The position numbers and the translations under genes are program-made. A model generated the notes under the pieces. It did no database searches. It had not been told where the DNA came from and saw only the letters and a program-made list of their open reading frames with translations. A stretch of 64,000 bases of DNA, from assembly GCF_014647975.1 (NCBI RefSeq), contig NZ_BMQF01000017.1, forward strand, positions 62,001 to 126,000. Reading direction: 5' to 3'. Positions 51,164 to 60,063 of this stretch are shown here, one piece after another. The DNA is from Streptomyces fumigatiscleroticus. Lineage in GTDB: Bacteria; Actinomycetota; Actinomycetes; Streptomycetales; Streptomycetaceae. The first letter of the stretch is position 1; every line of letters starts with the position of its first letter.

Positions 51164-53613
51164 ACCGGTCCGGCCACCGACGACACCGGCTTCGGCAGGG
51201 ACAGGCCCGAGCCGTCGCGGCGCGGGTCGAGCTCCGGCAGCGAGGCGGGCGAGCCGTTCCTCTGCGCCGCCCGCGCCGGGGCAGGACCCGCCCAGGCCAG
51301 GGAGAGGCAGTCCTCGCCCTTCAGGAACCGCTGGGCCCGGACGCCGCCGGTGGCACGGCCCTTGCGCGGATACTGGTCGAACGGGGTCAGCTTGGCCGTC
51401 GTCTGGACGGAGTCGTCCAGCGTGCCGCGCGAGCCCGCGACCGTGAACACCACCGCGTCCACGGCCGGGTCGACCGCCGTGAAGGAGATGACCTTCGCGC
51501 CCTCGGAGAGCTTGATGCCCGCCACGCCGCCCGCCGGGCGGCCCTGGGGCCGGACCTGCGAGGCCTGGTAGCGCAGCAGCTGCGCGTCGTCCGTGATGAA
51601 GACCAGGTCCTCCTCGCCGGTGCGCAGCTCGGCCGCGCCGACGATCCGGTCGCCCTCCTTGAGCGTGATGACCTCCAGCTCCTCCTTGTTGGCCGGGTAG
51701 TCGGGCACCACGCGCTTGACGACGCCCTGCTCCGTGCCGAGCGCCAGGCCCGGCGACGACTCGTCCAGCGTGGTCAGGCAGACCACCGTCTCGTCGTCCG
51801 CCAGCGAGAGGAACTCCGACAGCGGCGCGCCGCCGGAGAGGTTCGGCGTCGGCATGGTCTCCGGCAGCTGGGGGAGGTCGATGACGTTCAGCCGCAGCAG
51901 ACGCCCGGCGGACGTCACCACGCCCACCTCGCCGCGCGCCGTGGCCGGCACCGCCGAGACGATGACGTCGTGCTTGACGCGCTTGGCGGCGGAGTCCATG
52001 GCGAAGGGCTCGCCGTTCACCGTACGGGCGAGCAGGCCCGTCGAGGACAGCAGCACCCGGCACGGGTCGTCCGCCACCTGGAGCGGCACGGCGGCCGGGG
52101 TGGCCGCCGACTCCAGCAGCACCGTACGGCGGTCGGTGCCGAACTTCTTGGCCACCGCGGCCAGTTCGGCGGAGACCAGCTTGCGCAGCTCCGCGTCCGA
52201 CTCCAGGATGCGGGTCAGTTCCTCGATCTCCGCGTTGAGCCGGTCCTTCTCCGCCTCCAGCTCGATGCGGTCGAACCTGGTCAGCCGGCGCAGCGGCGTG
52301 TCGAGGATGTACTGGGTCTGCACATCGCTCAGCGAGAAGCGCTCCATCAGGCGCTCCTTGGCCTGCGCGGAGTTCTCGCTGGAGCGGATGAGGCGGATGA
52401 CCTCGTCGATGTCGAGCAGGGCGATCAGCAGGCCCTCGACCAGGTGGAGGCGGTCGCGCTTCTTGCCGCGGCGGAACTCGCTGCGGCGCCGCACGACGTC
52501 GAAGCGGTGGTCGAGGTAGACCTCCAGCAGCTCCTTCAGCCCCAGGGTGAGCGGCTGGCCGTCCACCAGGGCGACGTTGTTGATGCCGAAGGACTCCTCC
52601 ATGGGCGTCAGCTTGTAGAGCTGCTCCAGGACCGCCTCGGGCACGAAACCGTTCTTGATCTCGATGACCAGGCGCAGGCCGTGCTCGCGGTCGGTGAGGT
52701 CCTTGACGTCGGCGATGCCCTGGATCTTCTTCGAGCCGACCAGGTCCTTGATCTTGGCGATCACCTTCTCCGGGCCGACCGTGAAGGGCAGCTCGGTGAC
52801 GACCAGGCCCTTGCGGCGGGCCGTGACGGTCTCCACGGACACCGTCGCGCGAATCTTGAAGGTGCCGCGGCCGGTCGCGTAGGCGTCCCGGATGCCGGGC
52901 AGGCCGACGATCCGGCCGCCGGTCGGCAGGTCCGGGCCGGGGACGTGCTTCATCAGGGCGTCGAGATCCGCGTTCGGATACCTGATCAGGTGGCGGGCGG
53001 CCGCGATCACCTCGCGCAGGTTGTGCGGCGGCATGTTGGTGGCCATACCGACGGCGATGCCCGAGGCGCCGTTCACCAGGAGGTTCGGGAAGGCGGCGGG
53101 CAGGGCCACCGGCTCCTGCTCCTGGCCGTCGTAGTTCGGCGCGAAGTCGACGGTGTCCTCGTCGATCGACTCCGTCATCAGGCTCGTGGCCTCGGCCATC
53201 CGGCACTCGGTGTACCGCATGGCGGCCGGCGGGTCGTCGTTGCCCAGCGAACCGAAGTTGCCGTGGCCGTCGACCAGGGGCACGCGCATCGAGAAGGGCT
53301 GGGCCATGCGGACCAGGGCGTCGTAGATCGACGCGTCGCCGTGCGGGTGCAGCTTGCCCATGACCTCGCCGACGACGCGGGCGCACTTCACATAGCCGCG
53401 TTCGGGGCGCAGGCCCATCTCGTTCATCTGGTACACGATGCGGCGGTGCACCGGCTTCAGGCCGTCGCGGGCGTCCGGCAGGGCGCGGGAGTAGATGACC
53501 GAGTACGCGTACTCGAGGAAGGAGCCCTGCATCTCGTCGACGACGTCGATGTCGAGGATCTTCTCCTCGTACGAGTCGTCGGGCGGCGGGGTCTTCGTAC
53601 TGCGGCGGGCCAT
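51160..53613 (-). CDS. parC: topoisomerase IV subunit A (ParC)
   Basis: 817 residues from ATG 53613, AAGGAG 11 nt upstream. The winged-helix/catalytic core carries the active-site Tyr134 (PAAMRYTEC), with RALPDARDGLKPVHRR near 45 and GKLHPHGDASIYDALVRMAQ near 80. The coiled-coil and the C-terminal beta-pinwheel follow, with degenerate GyrA-box-like segments. Pairs with ParE (37282) to decatenate chromosomes at the end of replication. The pair is separated by about 12 kb and opposite in strand, a Streptomyces arrangement. Convergent with the CobW-family gene. Confidence 0.93.
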   Translation of the reverse strand: MARRSTKTPPPDDSYEEKILDIDVVDEMQGSFLEYAYSVIYSRALPDARDGLKPVHRRIVYQMNEMGLRPERGYVKCARVVGEVMGKLHPHGDASIYDALVRMAQPFSMRVPLVDGHGNFGSLGNDDPPAAMRYTECRMAEATSLMTESIDEDTVDFAPNYDGQEQEPVALPAAFPNLLVNGASGIAVGMATNMPPHNLREVIAAARHLIRYPNADLDALMKHVPGPDLPTGGRIVGLPGIRDAYATGRGTFKIRATVSVETVTARRKGLVVTELPFTVGPEKVIAKIKDLVGSKKIQGIADVKDLTDREHGLRLVIEIKNGFVPEAVLEQLYKLTPMEESFGINNVALVDGQPLTLGLKELLEVYLDHRFDVVRRRSEFRRGKKRDRLHLVEGLLIALLDIDEVIRLIRSSENSAQAKERLMERFSLSDVQTQYILDTPLRRLTRFDRIELEAEKDRLNAEIEELTRILESDAELRKLVSAELAAVAKKFGTDRRTVLLESAATPAAVPLQVADDPCRVLLSSTGLLARTVNGEPFAMDSAAKRVKHDVIVSAVPATARGEVGVVTSAGRLLRLNVIDLPQLPETMPTPNLSGGAPLSEFLSLADDETVVCLTTLDESSPGLALGTEQGVVKRVVPDYPANKEELEVITLKEGDRIVGAAELRTGEEDLVFITDDAQLLRYQASQVRPQGRPAGGVAGIKLSEGAKVISFTAVDPAVDAVVFTVAGSRGTLDDSVQTTAKLTPFDQYPRKGRATGGVRAQRFLKGEDCLSLAWAGPAPARAAQRNGSPASLPELDPRRDGSGLSLPKPVSSVAGPV

Positions 53614-53820
53614 CGCTGCCGGCTCCTTGCTGAAGCGTGAACGGTATCTGACGCGGACCATTGTGGACCGCCACACTGACAACGCGGACCAGGACCCGGC
53701 ATCCGCGGCGTGTGGTGGCAGGTGCCTGAAGGGTAGGCCCCCGGCCCGGGTCCCGGCACGGGCGGGCCCCTCCCGGCGGGCCGGGCACGGCTCGGATCCC
53801 GGCCCGCGCCCGGTACCGAC

Positions 53821-53895
53821 GCCCCGGCACCGGCGGCGGATCAACGCCCTGACACCGGCGGCGGATCAACGCCCCGGCACCGACGGCCGATCGCC
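53821..53895. repeat. three tandem copies of a 25-bp repeat
   Basis: Units 53821-53845, 53846-53870 and 53871-53895 (GCCCCGGCACCGGCGGCGG-type, ending ATCAAC in the first two). The third unit has diverged. Confidence 0.8.
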
Positions 53896-54157
53896 GTACG
53901 TCCCGGCACGACCGGCTCGGCGTGACGGCTCGGAGCCGACCGGGGGACCCGGCGGAAGGGGAACACACCGCCGCCCCCGCCACGGCCGTCCCCCATGCCC
54001 GGGCGGACGCGGCCGCGTGTCGCCGTCCGCCCGGGCCACGCACCGCCGGGTCCCCGGACGCACCACCGGCTCCGTCCACCGGCCTCACGCGCCCGCCAGA
54101 CACCCCCCTGCGCACCTCCGGGCGCCGGGCCGGGCCGCGCACCGGCGCCCCGGTCTC

Positions 54158-54246
54158 GCCGGTCCCGCGCGCACGTGGCCGCGGCCCGGTGCCCCGCTCG
54201 CCCAGCACCGTCTCCACTGCCGGTCCCGCGCGCACGTGGCCGCGGC
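54158..54246. repeat. 28-bp direct repeat, 61-bp period
   Basis: 54158-54185 and 54219-54246 are identical (GCCGGTCCCGCGCGCACG followed by TGGCCGCGGC). Confidence 0.85.
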
Positions 54247-54396
54247 AGCACCCCCGTACCACCCGGTGACCCCGTTCTCGCTCTCGGCGTACGACCTCCG
54301 GGAACTTCGCCGACCGTCCGCGCGCTTGCATACAGTGGCAGGACCGGCAGGACAACCGCGGTTTGCACGACCGCGTCCGCGATCGAAGGGACGTAC

Positions 54397-55782
54397 ATGC
54401 CCATGGGTCACACGGCCACAGCCCAGGCAGGCTCCGGCGGCCTGACAGCGACCGAGCACCGCCTGGCCAACGGCCTGCGCGTGGTGCTCTCCGAGGACCA
54501 CCTGACCCCGGTCGCCGCGGTCTGCCTCTGGTACGACGTCGGCTCACGCCACGAAGTCAAGGGGCGTACCGGTCTGGCTCACCTTTTCGAGCACCTCATG
54601 TTCCAGGGCTCCGCCCAGGTGCAGGGCAACGGCCACTTCGAGCTGGTGCAGGGCGCGGGCGGCTCGCTGAACGGCACCACCAGCTTCGAGCGCACCAACT
54701 ACTTCGAGACCATGCCCGCCCACCAGTTGGAGCTCGCCCTCTGGCTGGAGGCCGACCGCATGGGCTCCCTGCTGGCCGCCCTCGACGAGGAGTCGATGGA
54801 GAACCAGCGCGACGTCGTCAAGAACGAGCGCCGGCAGCGTTACGACAACGTCCCCTACGGCACGGCGTTCGAGAGGCTGACCGCCCTCGCCTACCCGGAG
54901 GGGCACCCGTACCACCACACCCCGATCGGTTCGATGGCCGACCTGGACGCGGCGACCCTGGAGGACGCGCGCGCGTTCTTCCGGACGTACTACGCGCCGA
55001 ACAACGCGGTGCTGTCGGTGGTCGGCGACATCGACCCCGAGCAGACGCTGGCCTGGATCGAGAAGTACTTCGGCACCATCCCGCCGCACGACGGCAAGCC
55101 GGAGCCCCGTGACGGCTCGCTGCCCGACGTGATCGGCGAGGAACTGCGCGAGGTCGTCGAGGAGGAGGTCCCGGCACGCGCCCTGATGGCCGCCTACCGG
55201 CTCCCGGAGGACGGCACGCGCGCGTGCGACGCGGCCGACCTGGCCCTCACCGTGCTGGGCGGCGGCGAGTCCTCGCGGCTGTACAACCGGCTCGTCCGGC
55301 GCGACCGTACGGCCGTGGCCGCCGGCTTCGGCCTGCTGCGGCTCGCCGGGGCGCCCTCCCTGGGGTGGCTGGACGTCAAGACCTCCGGTGATGTCGAGGT
55401 GCCGGTCGTCGAGGCCGCCATCGACGAGGAGCTAGCCCGGTTCGCCGAGGAGGGCCCGACCGCCGAGGAGATGGAGCGCGCCCAGGCCCAGCTGGAGCGC
55501 GAGTGGCTGGACCGGCTCGGCACGGTCGCGGGCCGCGCGGACGAACTCTGCCGCTACGCCGTCCTGTTCGGCGACCCCCAGCTCGCCCTGACCGCCGTGC
55601 AGCGCGTGCTCGACGTGACCGCCGAGGAGGTCCGGGAGGTCGCCAAGGCCCGCCTGCGCCCCGACAACCGCGCGGTGCTCGTCTACGAGCCCGTCTCCGG
55701 CGAGGCCGTCTCCGGCGAGGCCGACGACGCCGGGGCCACCGCGGCCGCGACCACCGACGAGAACGAGGAGGCGGCGAAGTGA
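54397..55782 (+). CDS. M16B zinc metallopeptidase, catalytic subunit
   Basis: 461 residues from ATG 54397 (GAAGGG upstream). The inverted zinc motif HxxEH is intact: His62, Glu65, His66 in HLFEHLMF, with the third metal ligand in the NERRQRYDN segment near 145. The second half-domain is the usual M16 inactive repeat. The C-terminal 30 residues are Glu/Ala-rich. Functions as the catalytic half of a two-subunit peptidase; the partner follows with a GTGA overlap. Substrate unknown. In Streptomyces the pair is predicted to act on small peptides or signal peptides, which is inference. Confidence 0.93.
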   Translation: MPMGHTATAQAGSGGLTATEHRLANGLRVVLSEDHLTPVAAVCLWYDVGSRHEVKGRTGLAHLFEHLMFQGSAQVQGNGHFELVQGAGGSLNGTTSFERTNYFETMPAHQLELALWLEADRMGSLLAALDEESMENQRDVVKNERRQRYDNVPYGTAFERLTALAYPEGHPYHHTPIGSMADLDAATLEDARAFFRTYYAPNNAVLSVVGDIDPEQTLAWIEKYFGTIPPHDGKPEPRDGSLPDVIGEELREVVEEEVPARALMAAYRLPEDGTRACDAADLALTVLGGGESSRLYNRLVRRDRTAVAAGFGLLRLAGAPSLGWLDVKTSGDVEVPVVEAAIDEELARFAEEGPTAEEMERAQAQLEREWLDRLGTVAGRADELCRYAVLFGDPQLALTAVQRVLDVTAEEVREVAKARLRPDNRAVLVYEPVSGEAVSGEADDAGATAAATTDENEEAAK

Positions 55783-57167
55783 CCGAGCTCGCCACGATGG
55801 AGTTCCACCCCCGGCCGCAGGCGGGCGAGCCCCGGCCCTGGGCGTTCCCGGCCCCCGAGCGCGCAACGCTCGGCAACGGCCTGACGGTGCTGCGCTGCCA
55901 CCGCCCGGGCCAGCAGGTCGTCGCCGTGGAGGTGCTCCTGGACGCGCCCCTGGACGCGGAGCCGGCCGGCCTGGACGGCGTCGCCACGATCATGGCGCGG
56001 GCCTTCTCGGAGGGCACCGACAAGCACTCCGCCGAGGAGTTCGCCGCCGAGCTGGAGCGCTGCGGCGCCACCCTCGACGCGCACGCCGACCACCCCGGCG
56101 TACGGCTGAGCCTGGAGGTGCCGGCCTCCCGCCTGGCCAAGGGGCTCGGTCTGGTCGCCGATGCCCTCAGGGCACCCGCGTTCGCCGACAGCGAGGTCGA
56201 GCGGCTGGTCCGCAACCGGCTCGACGAGATCCCGCACGAGCTGGCCAACCCCTCCCGGCGTGCCGCCAAGGAGCTCTCCAAGGAGCTGTTCCCGGCGAGT
56301 TCGCGCATGTCGCGTCCGCGCCAGGGCACCGAGGAGACGGTCGCGGGCATCGACTCGGCGGCCGTGCGCGCCTTCTACGAGAAGCACGTCCGTCCCGCCA
56401 CGTCCACCGTCGTGGTCGTCGGCGACCTCACCGGCATGGACCTCGACGCGCTGCTCGGCGACACCCTGGGCGCGTGGACCGGCTCCTCGGCGGCGCCGCG
56501 GCCCGTGCCGCCGGTGGTCGCCGACGACACCGGGCGCGTGGTCATCGTGGACCGTCCCGGCGCCGTCCAGACGCAGCTGCTGATCGGCCGCGTGGGCCCG
56601 GACCGGCACGACCGGGTGTGGGCCGCGCAGGTGCTCGGCACCTACTGCCTCGGCGGCACCCTCACCTCCCGTTTGGACCGCGTCCTGCGCGAGGAGAAGG
56701 GCTACACCTATGGCGTGCGCGCGTTCGGGCAGGTCCTCAGGTCCGCCCCGGACGGCTCGGGTGCCTCGATGCTCGCCATCAGCGGCTCCGTCGACACCCC
56801 GAACACCGGCCCGGCCCTGAACGACCTGTGGACGGTGCTGCGCACGCTCGCCGAGGAGGGGCTCACCGACGCCGAACGCGACGTCGCCGTGCAGAACCTG
56901 GTGGGCGTGGCGCCGCTCAAGTACGAGACGGCGGCGGCCGTGGCGAGCACGCTGGCCGACCAGGTCGAACAGCACCTGCCCGACGACTACCAGGCCGCGC
57001 TGTACCGGCAGCTCGCCGCGACCGGCACCGTGGAGGCCACCGCGGCGGTCGTGAGCGCCTTCCCGGTGGACCGCCTGGTGACCGTTCTGGTCGGCGACGC
57101 GGCACAGATCAAGGAGCCGGTCGAGGCCCTCGGCATCGGCGAAGTCACCGTCGTGGCGGCCGAGTAG
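55779..57167 (+). CDS. M16B peptidase, non-catalytic subunit with R/Y pair
   Basis: 462 residues from GTG 55779, whose GTGA overlaps the stop of the catalytic subunit. The position of HxxEH reads ATIMARAFSEGT, so no zinc ligand is present. The conserved Arg-Tyr substrate-binding pair is present in LREEKGYTYGV near residue 312. This is the arrangement of heterodimeric M16B enzymes such as the Sphingomonas SPH2681/2682 type. Coupled translation implies 1:1 assembly. Followed by two terminator hairpins. Confidence 0.9.
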   Translation: MTELATMEFHPRPQAGEPRPWAFPAPERATLGNGLTVLRCHRPGQQVVAVEVLLDAPLDAEPAGLDGVATIMARAFSEGTDKHSAEEFAAELERCGATLDAHADHPGVRLSLEVPASRLAKGLGLVADALRAPAFADSEVERLVRNRLDEIPHELANPSRRAAKELSKELFPASSRMSRPRQGTEETVAGIDSAAVRAFYEKHVRPATSTVVVVGDLTGMDLDALLGDTLGAWTGSSAAPRPVPPVVADDTGRVVIVDRPGAVQTQLLIGRVGPDRHDRVWAAQVLGTYCLGGTLTSRLDRVLREEKGYTYGVRAFGQVLRSAPDGSGASMLAISGSVDTPNTGPALNDLWTVLRTLAEEGLTDAERDVAVQNLVGVAPLKYETAAAVASTLADQVEQHLPDDYQAALYRQLAATGTVEATAAVVSAFPVDRLVTVLVGDAAQIKEPVEALGIGEVTVVAAE

Positions 57168-57171
57168 CGAG

Positions 57172-57201
57172 CCGGCCGGTTCCCGGCCGGGAACCGGCCG
57201 G
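57172..57201 (+). terminator. 30-bp loopless palindrome after the M16 operon
   Basis: 15-bp arms (CCGGCCGGTTCCCGG) with no spacer, 5 nt past the stop codon; no U-tract. Confidence 0.7.
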
Positions 57202-57229
57202 AAACCGCGCGGCGGCACGCGCGCGTGGA

Positions 57230-57257
57230 GCCCTGGTGACCCAGAAGTCACCAGGGC
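57230..57257 (+). terminator. second terminator hairpin
   Basis: 11-bp stem GCCCTGGTGAC / GTCACCAGGGC, 6-nt loop, followed by GTCCTT. Confidence 0.75.
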
Positions 57258-57404
57258 GTCCTTATGTCCGGATTGAGGGAGAGGTTGCCTGTCTGCCCTG
57301 TGGCATGCGCTACAAAACCCGCGTTGCGTTTGGGATGTGCGGCGCGGCCCGCTTAGCTTCGACCGGGCTGTCCGTCAGGCAGTGCGCCGCGCCCGCGGCA
57401 CCGG

Positions 57405-57570
57405 ACAGTCATCGCCGAGTCCCCGTACGGCGCGAGCCAGGGGAGCCGGGGACCCAACCGCACAGTCCCTGGGGTGAATCGGACGCCCGCGCGTGCAGCG
57501 AGGGGGCCCGTAGGAGACCTTCCTGCTCCGAACCCGTCAGCTAACCCGGTAGGCGAGAGGGAAGGAAAGG
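57405..57570 (+). ncRNA. c-di-AMP (ydaO/yuaA) riboswitch
   Basis: The leader of the M23 gene carries the class signature: GCCGAGTC near 57413, GGGGACCCAACC near 57449, TGGGGTGAATCGG near 57470, then CCTTCCTGCTCCGAACCCGTCAG near 57518 and GCTAACCCGGTAGGCGAGAGGGAAGGA (57540-57566). Each is read as separate blocks here. This is the ydaO class, which binds cyclic di-AMP and turns off expression, known in Streptomyces to precede cell-wall hydrolase genes. The AAGGAAAGGA near 57562-57571 that ends the element lies close to the start codon at 57583, so both termination and translation control are conceivable. Confidence 0.95.
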
Positions 57571-57582
57571 ACCAGCCTGTAC

Positions 57583-58347
57583 ATGGCGTTCACCTGCGCC
57601 ACCGGGAAGCACCGTCGTCCCAGCCGGATGCAGCGCACCACCGCCCGCGCGGCGGGTGTCGCGGCGCTCACCACCACCGGCGTCATCGGCACCCTGGCGG
57701 CACCGGCGCTCGCCGCCGAGCCCTCCGCCGAGCAGACCGGCCTCACCCCGGTCATCACCATCGGCGATACCGTCGCCGCCCAGATCGACGCACAGGCCGC
57801 CGCCCAGAAGCAGGCCGCCGAGGAGGCCGCCGCGCGGAAGCAGGCCGAGCAGGCCGCGCGCGAGCGGGCCGCGGAGGCGGCCAAGGAGGCCCGCGAGGCA
57901 AAGGAGCGCGCCGCCCGCGAGGCCGAGCGCAAGCGCCTGAACACCTATGTGCTGCCGGTCACCGGCTCCTACGTCTCCACCGCCTACCGGGCCGGCAGCG
58001 GCCTGTGGTCCTCCGGCAGCCACACCGGTGTCGACTTCCACGCCGCCAGCGGCACGACCGTCCACGCGGTCGGCACCGGCACCGTGGTGGAGACCGGCTG
58101 GGGCGGCGCGTACGGCAACCAGATCGTGATCAAGATGGCCGACGGCACGTACACCCAGTACGGGCACCTGTCGTCGATCGGCGTCTCGGTGGGCCAGAAG
58201 GTCACCCCGGGCCAGCGGATCGGCCTGTCCGGGGCGACCGGCAACGTCACCGGACCGCATCTGCACTTCGAGGCGCGCACGACCCCGGAGTACGGCTCCG
58301 ACATCGACCCCGTCGCCTACCTCCGCTCGCACGGGGTGAGGCTCTGA
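57583..58347 (+). CDS. M23 (LytM) cell-wall endopeptidase under c-di-AMP riboswitch
   Basis: 254 residues with GAAAGGA upstream. The signal peptide covers about residues 1-45 (basic start, GVAALTTTGVIGTLAAPALAA, cleavage after ALA-A). A coiled-coil of Ala/Glu/Lys/Arg heptads follows at about 65-120. The LytM domain (about 125-250) has the zinc ligands His-x3-Asp (SGSHTGVDFH) and HxH (GPHLHFEART). It cleaves peptide crosslinks in peptidoglycan outside the cell. c-di-AMP control ties hydrolysis to cell-wall and osmotic homeostasis. Confidence 0.95.
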   Translation: MAFTCATGKHRRPSRMQRTTARAAGVAALTTTGVIGTLAAPALAAEPSAEQTGLTPVITIGDTVAAQIDAQAAAQKQAAEEAAARKQAEQAARERAAEAAKEAREAKERAAREAERKRLNTYVLPVTGSYVSTAYRAGSGLWSSGSHTGVDFHAASGTTVHAVGTGTVVETGWGGAYGNQIVIKMADGTYTQYGHLSSIGVSVGQKVTPGQRIGLSGATGNVTGPHLHFEARTTPEYGSDIDPVAYLRSHGVRL

Positions 58348-58567
58348 CCCGCCGCGCCGGGCACGCCTGACGGCATCCGCCCGCCCGCGCTTCCCCCCGG
58401 CCCCGGCTCGCCCCTCGAGCCGGGGCTTTCGGCGTTTCGGACGCCCGGCTGTCCAAAAAATATCCATGGATTCCGGCCTGCCGTCGGAAATTGCGGCTCA
58501 TTGCCATAGAGTCGCTGAACAGCCGTCAATCGACGACGTTTCACGGGGATTAAGGCGGAGGTCGGTC

Positions 58568-59263
58568 ATGCGTATTCCGGCGCACTCGGTGTGCACGGCG
58601 ATCCGGGACGACATCGTCGCCGGTGTCTACGAGCGCGGCAGCCGGCTCACCGAGGAACTCCTCGCGCGCCGTTACGGCGTCTCGCGCGTCCCCGTCCGCG
58701 AGGCCCTGCGCACGCTGGAGGCCGAGGGTTTCGTCGTCACCCGGCGGCACGCGGGCGCGTGCGTGGCCGAGCCCACCGAGCAGGAGGGCGCCGACCTGCT
58801 GGAGATGCGCCTGCTCCTGGAGCCGCTGGGGGCGCTGCGGGCCGCCCAGCGGCGCACCGAGGCCCATCTGAAGGTGCTGCGCGGACTGGTCCGGCTGGGC
58901 CAGGAGCGGGCCCGCCGCGGCAACAGCGAGGACCTGCGCTCCCTGGGCGGCTGGTTCCACGAGACGCTCGCCCAGGCCTCCGGCAGCCCGGCCCTGACCT
59001 CGGTGCTGACCCAGCTGCGCCACAAGATCGCCTGGATGTACTCGGTGGAGGCGCCGGTCAGCCCCGTGGAGTCCTGGGCCGAGCACGGCGCGATCGTCGA
59101 CGCCGTGGCCCGCGGCGACGGCGAGCGCGCGCGGGCGGTCACCGCGCTGCACACCGAGCGGACGACCGCCGCGCACCGGCTGCGGTTCGCCGGCGGCGCC
59201 GACCGCCAGGAGCGTGTGAGGACTTCGCAACATCCCGTAAACATGTCCGGCCTGCGGCATTAA
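58568..59263 (+). CDS. GntR-family regulator (FCD domain)
   Basis: 231 residues from ATG 58568, with GGAGG 6 nt upstream; the longer frame from 58466 lacks support. The GntR winged helix occupies about 5-70 (AIRDDIVAGVYERGSRLTEE, RYGVSRVPVREALRTLEAEG). The FCD domain follows, with LEMRLLLEPLGALRA near 85 and WFHETLAQASGSPAL near 135. The usual metal ligand set looks reduced to His near 137 and His near 192, so the effector may be different. Acts as a repressor or activator of nearby or distant metabolic genes; it sits beside ptsH in the order known from Streptomyces. Confidence 0.9.
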   Translation: MRIPAHSVCTAIRDDIVAGVYERGSRLTEELLARRYGVSRVPVREALRTLEAEGFVVTRRHAGACVAEPTEQEGADLLEMRLLLEPLGALRAAQRRTEAHLKVLRGLVRLGQERARRGNSEDLRSLGGWFHETLAQASGSPALTSVLTQLRHKIAWMYSVEAPVSPVESWAEHGAIVDAVARGDGERARAVTALHTERTTAAHRLRFAGGADRQERVRTSQHPVNMSGLRH

Positions 59264-59457
59264 CACGGGCGCCGTATACAAAGAAGGGATATTCGGCGGG
59301 GGTTGTTTTCCCTGCCCTTTTCTTGTGTGCGCCGGTGCAATTCACGCGAGCCTCTTCCGCATGCTGTCGCGGCGCCCGATTATGCCTGCGGTTCGTGTCA
59401 CCCGTATGTCCGGCGAAGCTGCACCACTATGCCGGTGATGGCACTTTCCGGCCGAAC

Positions 59458-59540
59458 GGAAGCCGGACAGAAGCCGGACAGAAGCCGGACAGAAGCCGAA
59501 CGGGAAGCCGGACGGAAGCCGGAGGCAAGCCGGACGCAGA
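59458..59540. repeat. degenerate 11-bp tandem array
   Basis: Repeats of AGAAGCCGGAC (three exact copies followed by drifted copies such as GGAAGCCGGAC and AGGCAAGCCGGAC). Confidence 0.75.
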
Positions 59541-59543
59541 ACG

Positions 59544-59582
59544 GCGGAGCCGCGGCGCCCGCACCGGGCGCCGCGGCTCCGC
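59544..59582 (-). terminator. hairpin terminator of ptsH
   Basis: Perfect 17-bp GC-only stem 59544-59560 / 59566-59582 with a 5-nt loop, 24 nt past the ptsH stop. Confidence 0.8.
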
Positions 59583-59606
59583 GGCTCGCTCGCTGGGAGG
59601 CGAGGC

Positions 59607-59888
59607 TCAGACGGTCTCGGGAAGCTCCTCCAGCCCCTCGGAGACCAGCTTCGCCAGACGGTCGAGGGCGGCGTCCGCACCCTCGGCGTCGGAGGCGAGG
59701 ACGATCTCCTCGCCGCCCTTGGCGCCCAGGCCGAGAACGCCCAGCATGGAAGCCGCGTTGACCGGGGTGCCCCCGGGCTTGGCGATCGTCACCGGGACGC
59801 CTGTGGCCGTGGCGGCTCGGACGAAGAGGGAGGCGGGGCGGGCGTGGAGGCCCTCGGCCCAGCCGACGTTGACGCGGCGCTCAGCCAT
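59607..59888 (-). CDS. ptsH: HPr phosphocarrier protein
   Basis: 93 residues. Phosphotransferase-system carrier; phospho-accepting His15 in GLHARPAS, and the Ser-46 region SMLGVLGLGAKGG near 47, though the regulatory Ser is followed by Met. Receives phosphate from PEP via enzyme I and passes it to sugar permeases. No ptsI is nearby, as expected for Streptomyces where it is elsewhere. The strong hairpin follows. Confidence 0.96.
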   Translation of the reverse strand: MAERRVNVGWAEGLHARPASLFVRAATATGVPVTIAKPGGTPVNAASMLGVLGLGAKGGEEIVLASDAEGADAALDRLAKLVSEGLEELPETV

Positions 59889-60050
59889 GTGATGCTGCCC
59901 TTCGGTGTTCAGGGTTGTCTAGACCAGTTTCCCATACGGTGAAGCGTGCCCGGAGCGGCCGTGCCGCTTGGGGAGGCGAGGTCGGACCGCGGCCTCGGCC
60001 CGACTTCCGCCCTCCACAGACTGCCTCGCGCCGTTGTCGTACGCGAGCCG

Positions 60051-60056
60051 TACTCT
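60051..60056 (+). promoter_or_regulatory. -10 element, leaderless Pat gene
   Basis: TACTCT ends 7 nt before ATG 60064; predicted leaderless start. Confidence 0.45.
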
Positions 60057-60063
60057 GGGGCCC

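Larger units (their letters stand above)
53614..54396. other. long GC-rich non-coding region between parC and M16 peptidase genes
   Basis: About 780 bases. It carries tandem 25-bp repeats at 53821-53895 and a 28-bp direct repeat at 54158 and 54219. Open frames across it on both strands have Arg/Pro-rich, non-family sequence and are judged artefacts. Promoters of parC and the peptidase operon lie at its ends. Confidence 0.5.
59264..59606. other. region between convergent GntR and ptsH genes
   Basis: About 340 bases. Contains a tandem array of AGAAGCCGGAC-like 11-mers at about 59458-59540 and then the ptsH terminator hairpin. No gene. Confidence 0.5.

Noticed and set aside
51047..54547. Minus-strand frame of over 1,100 codons covering parC
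   Set aside because: Out of frame with parC, Arg/Gly-rich, no domain.
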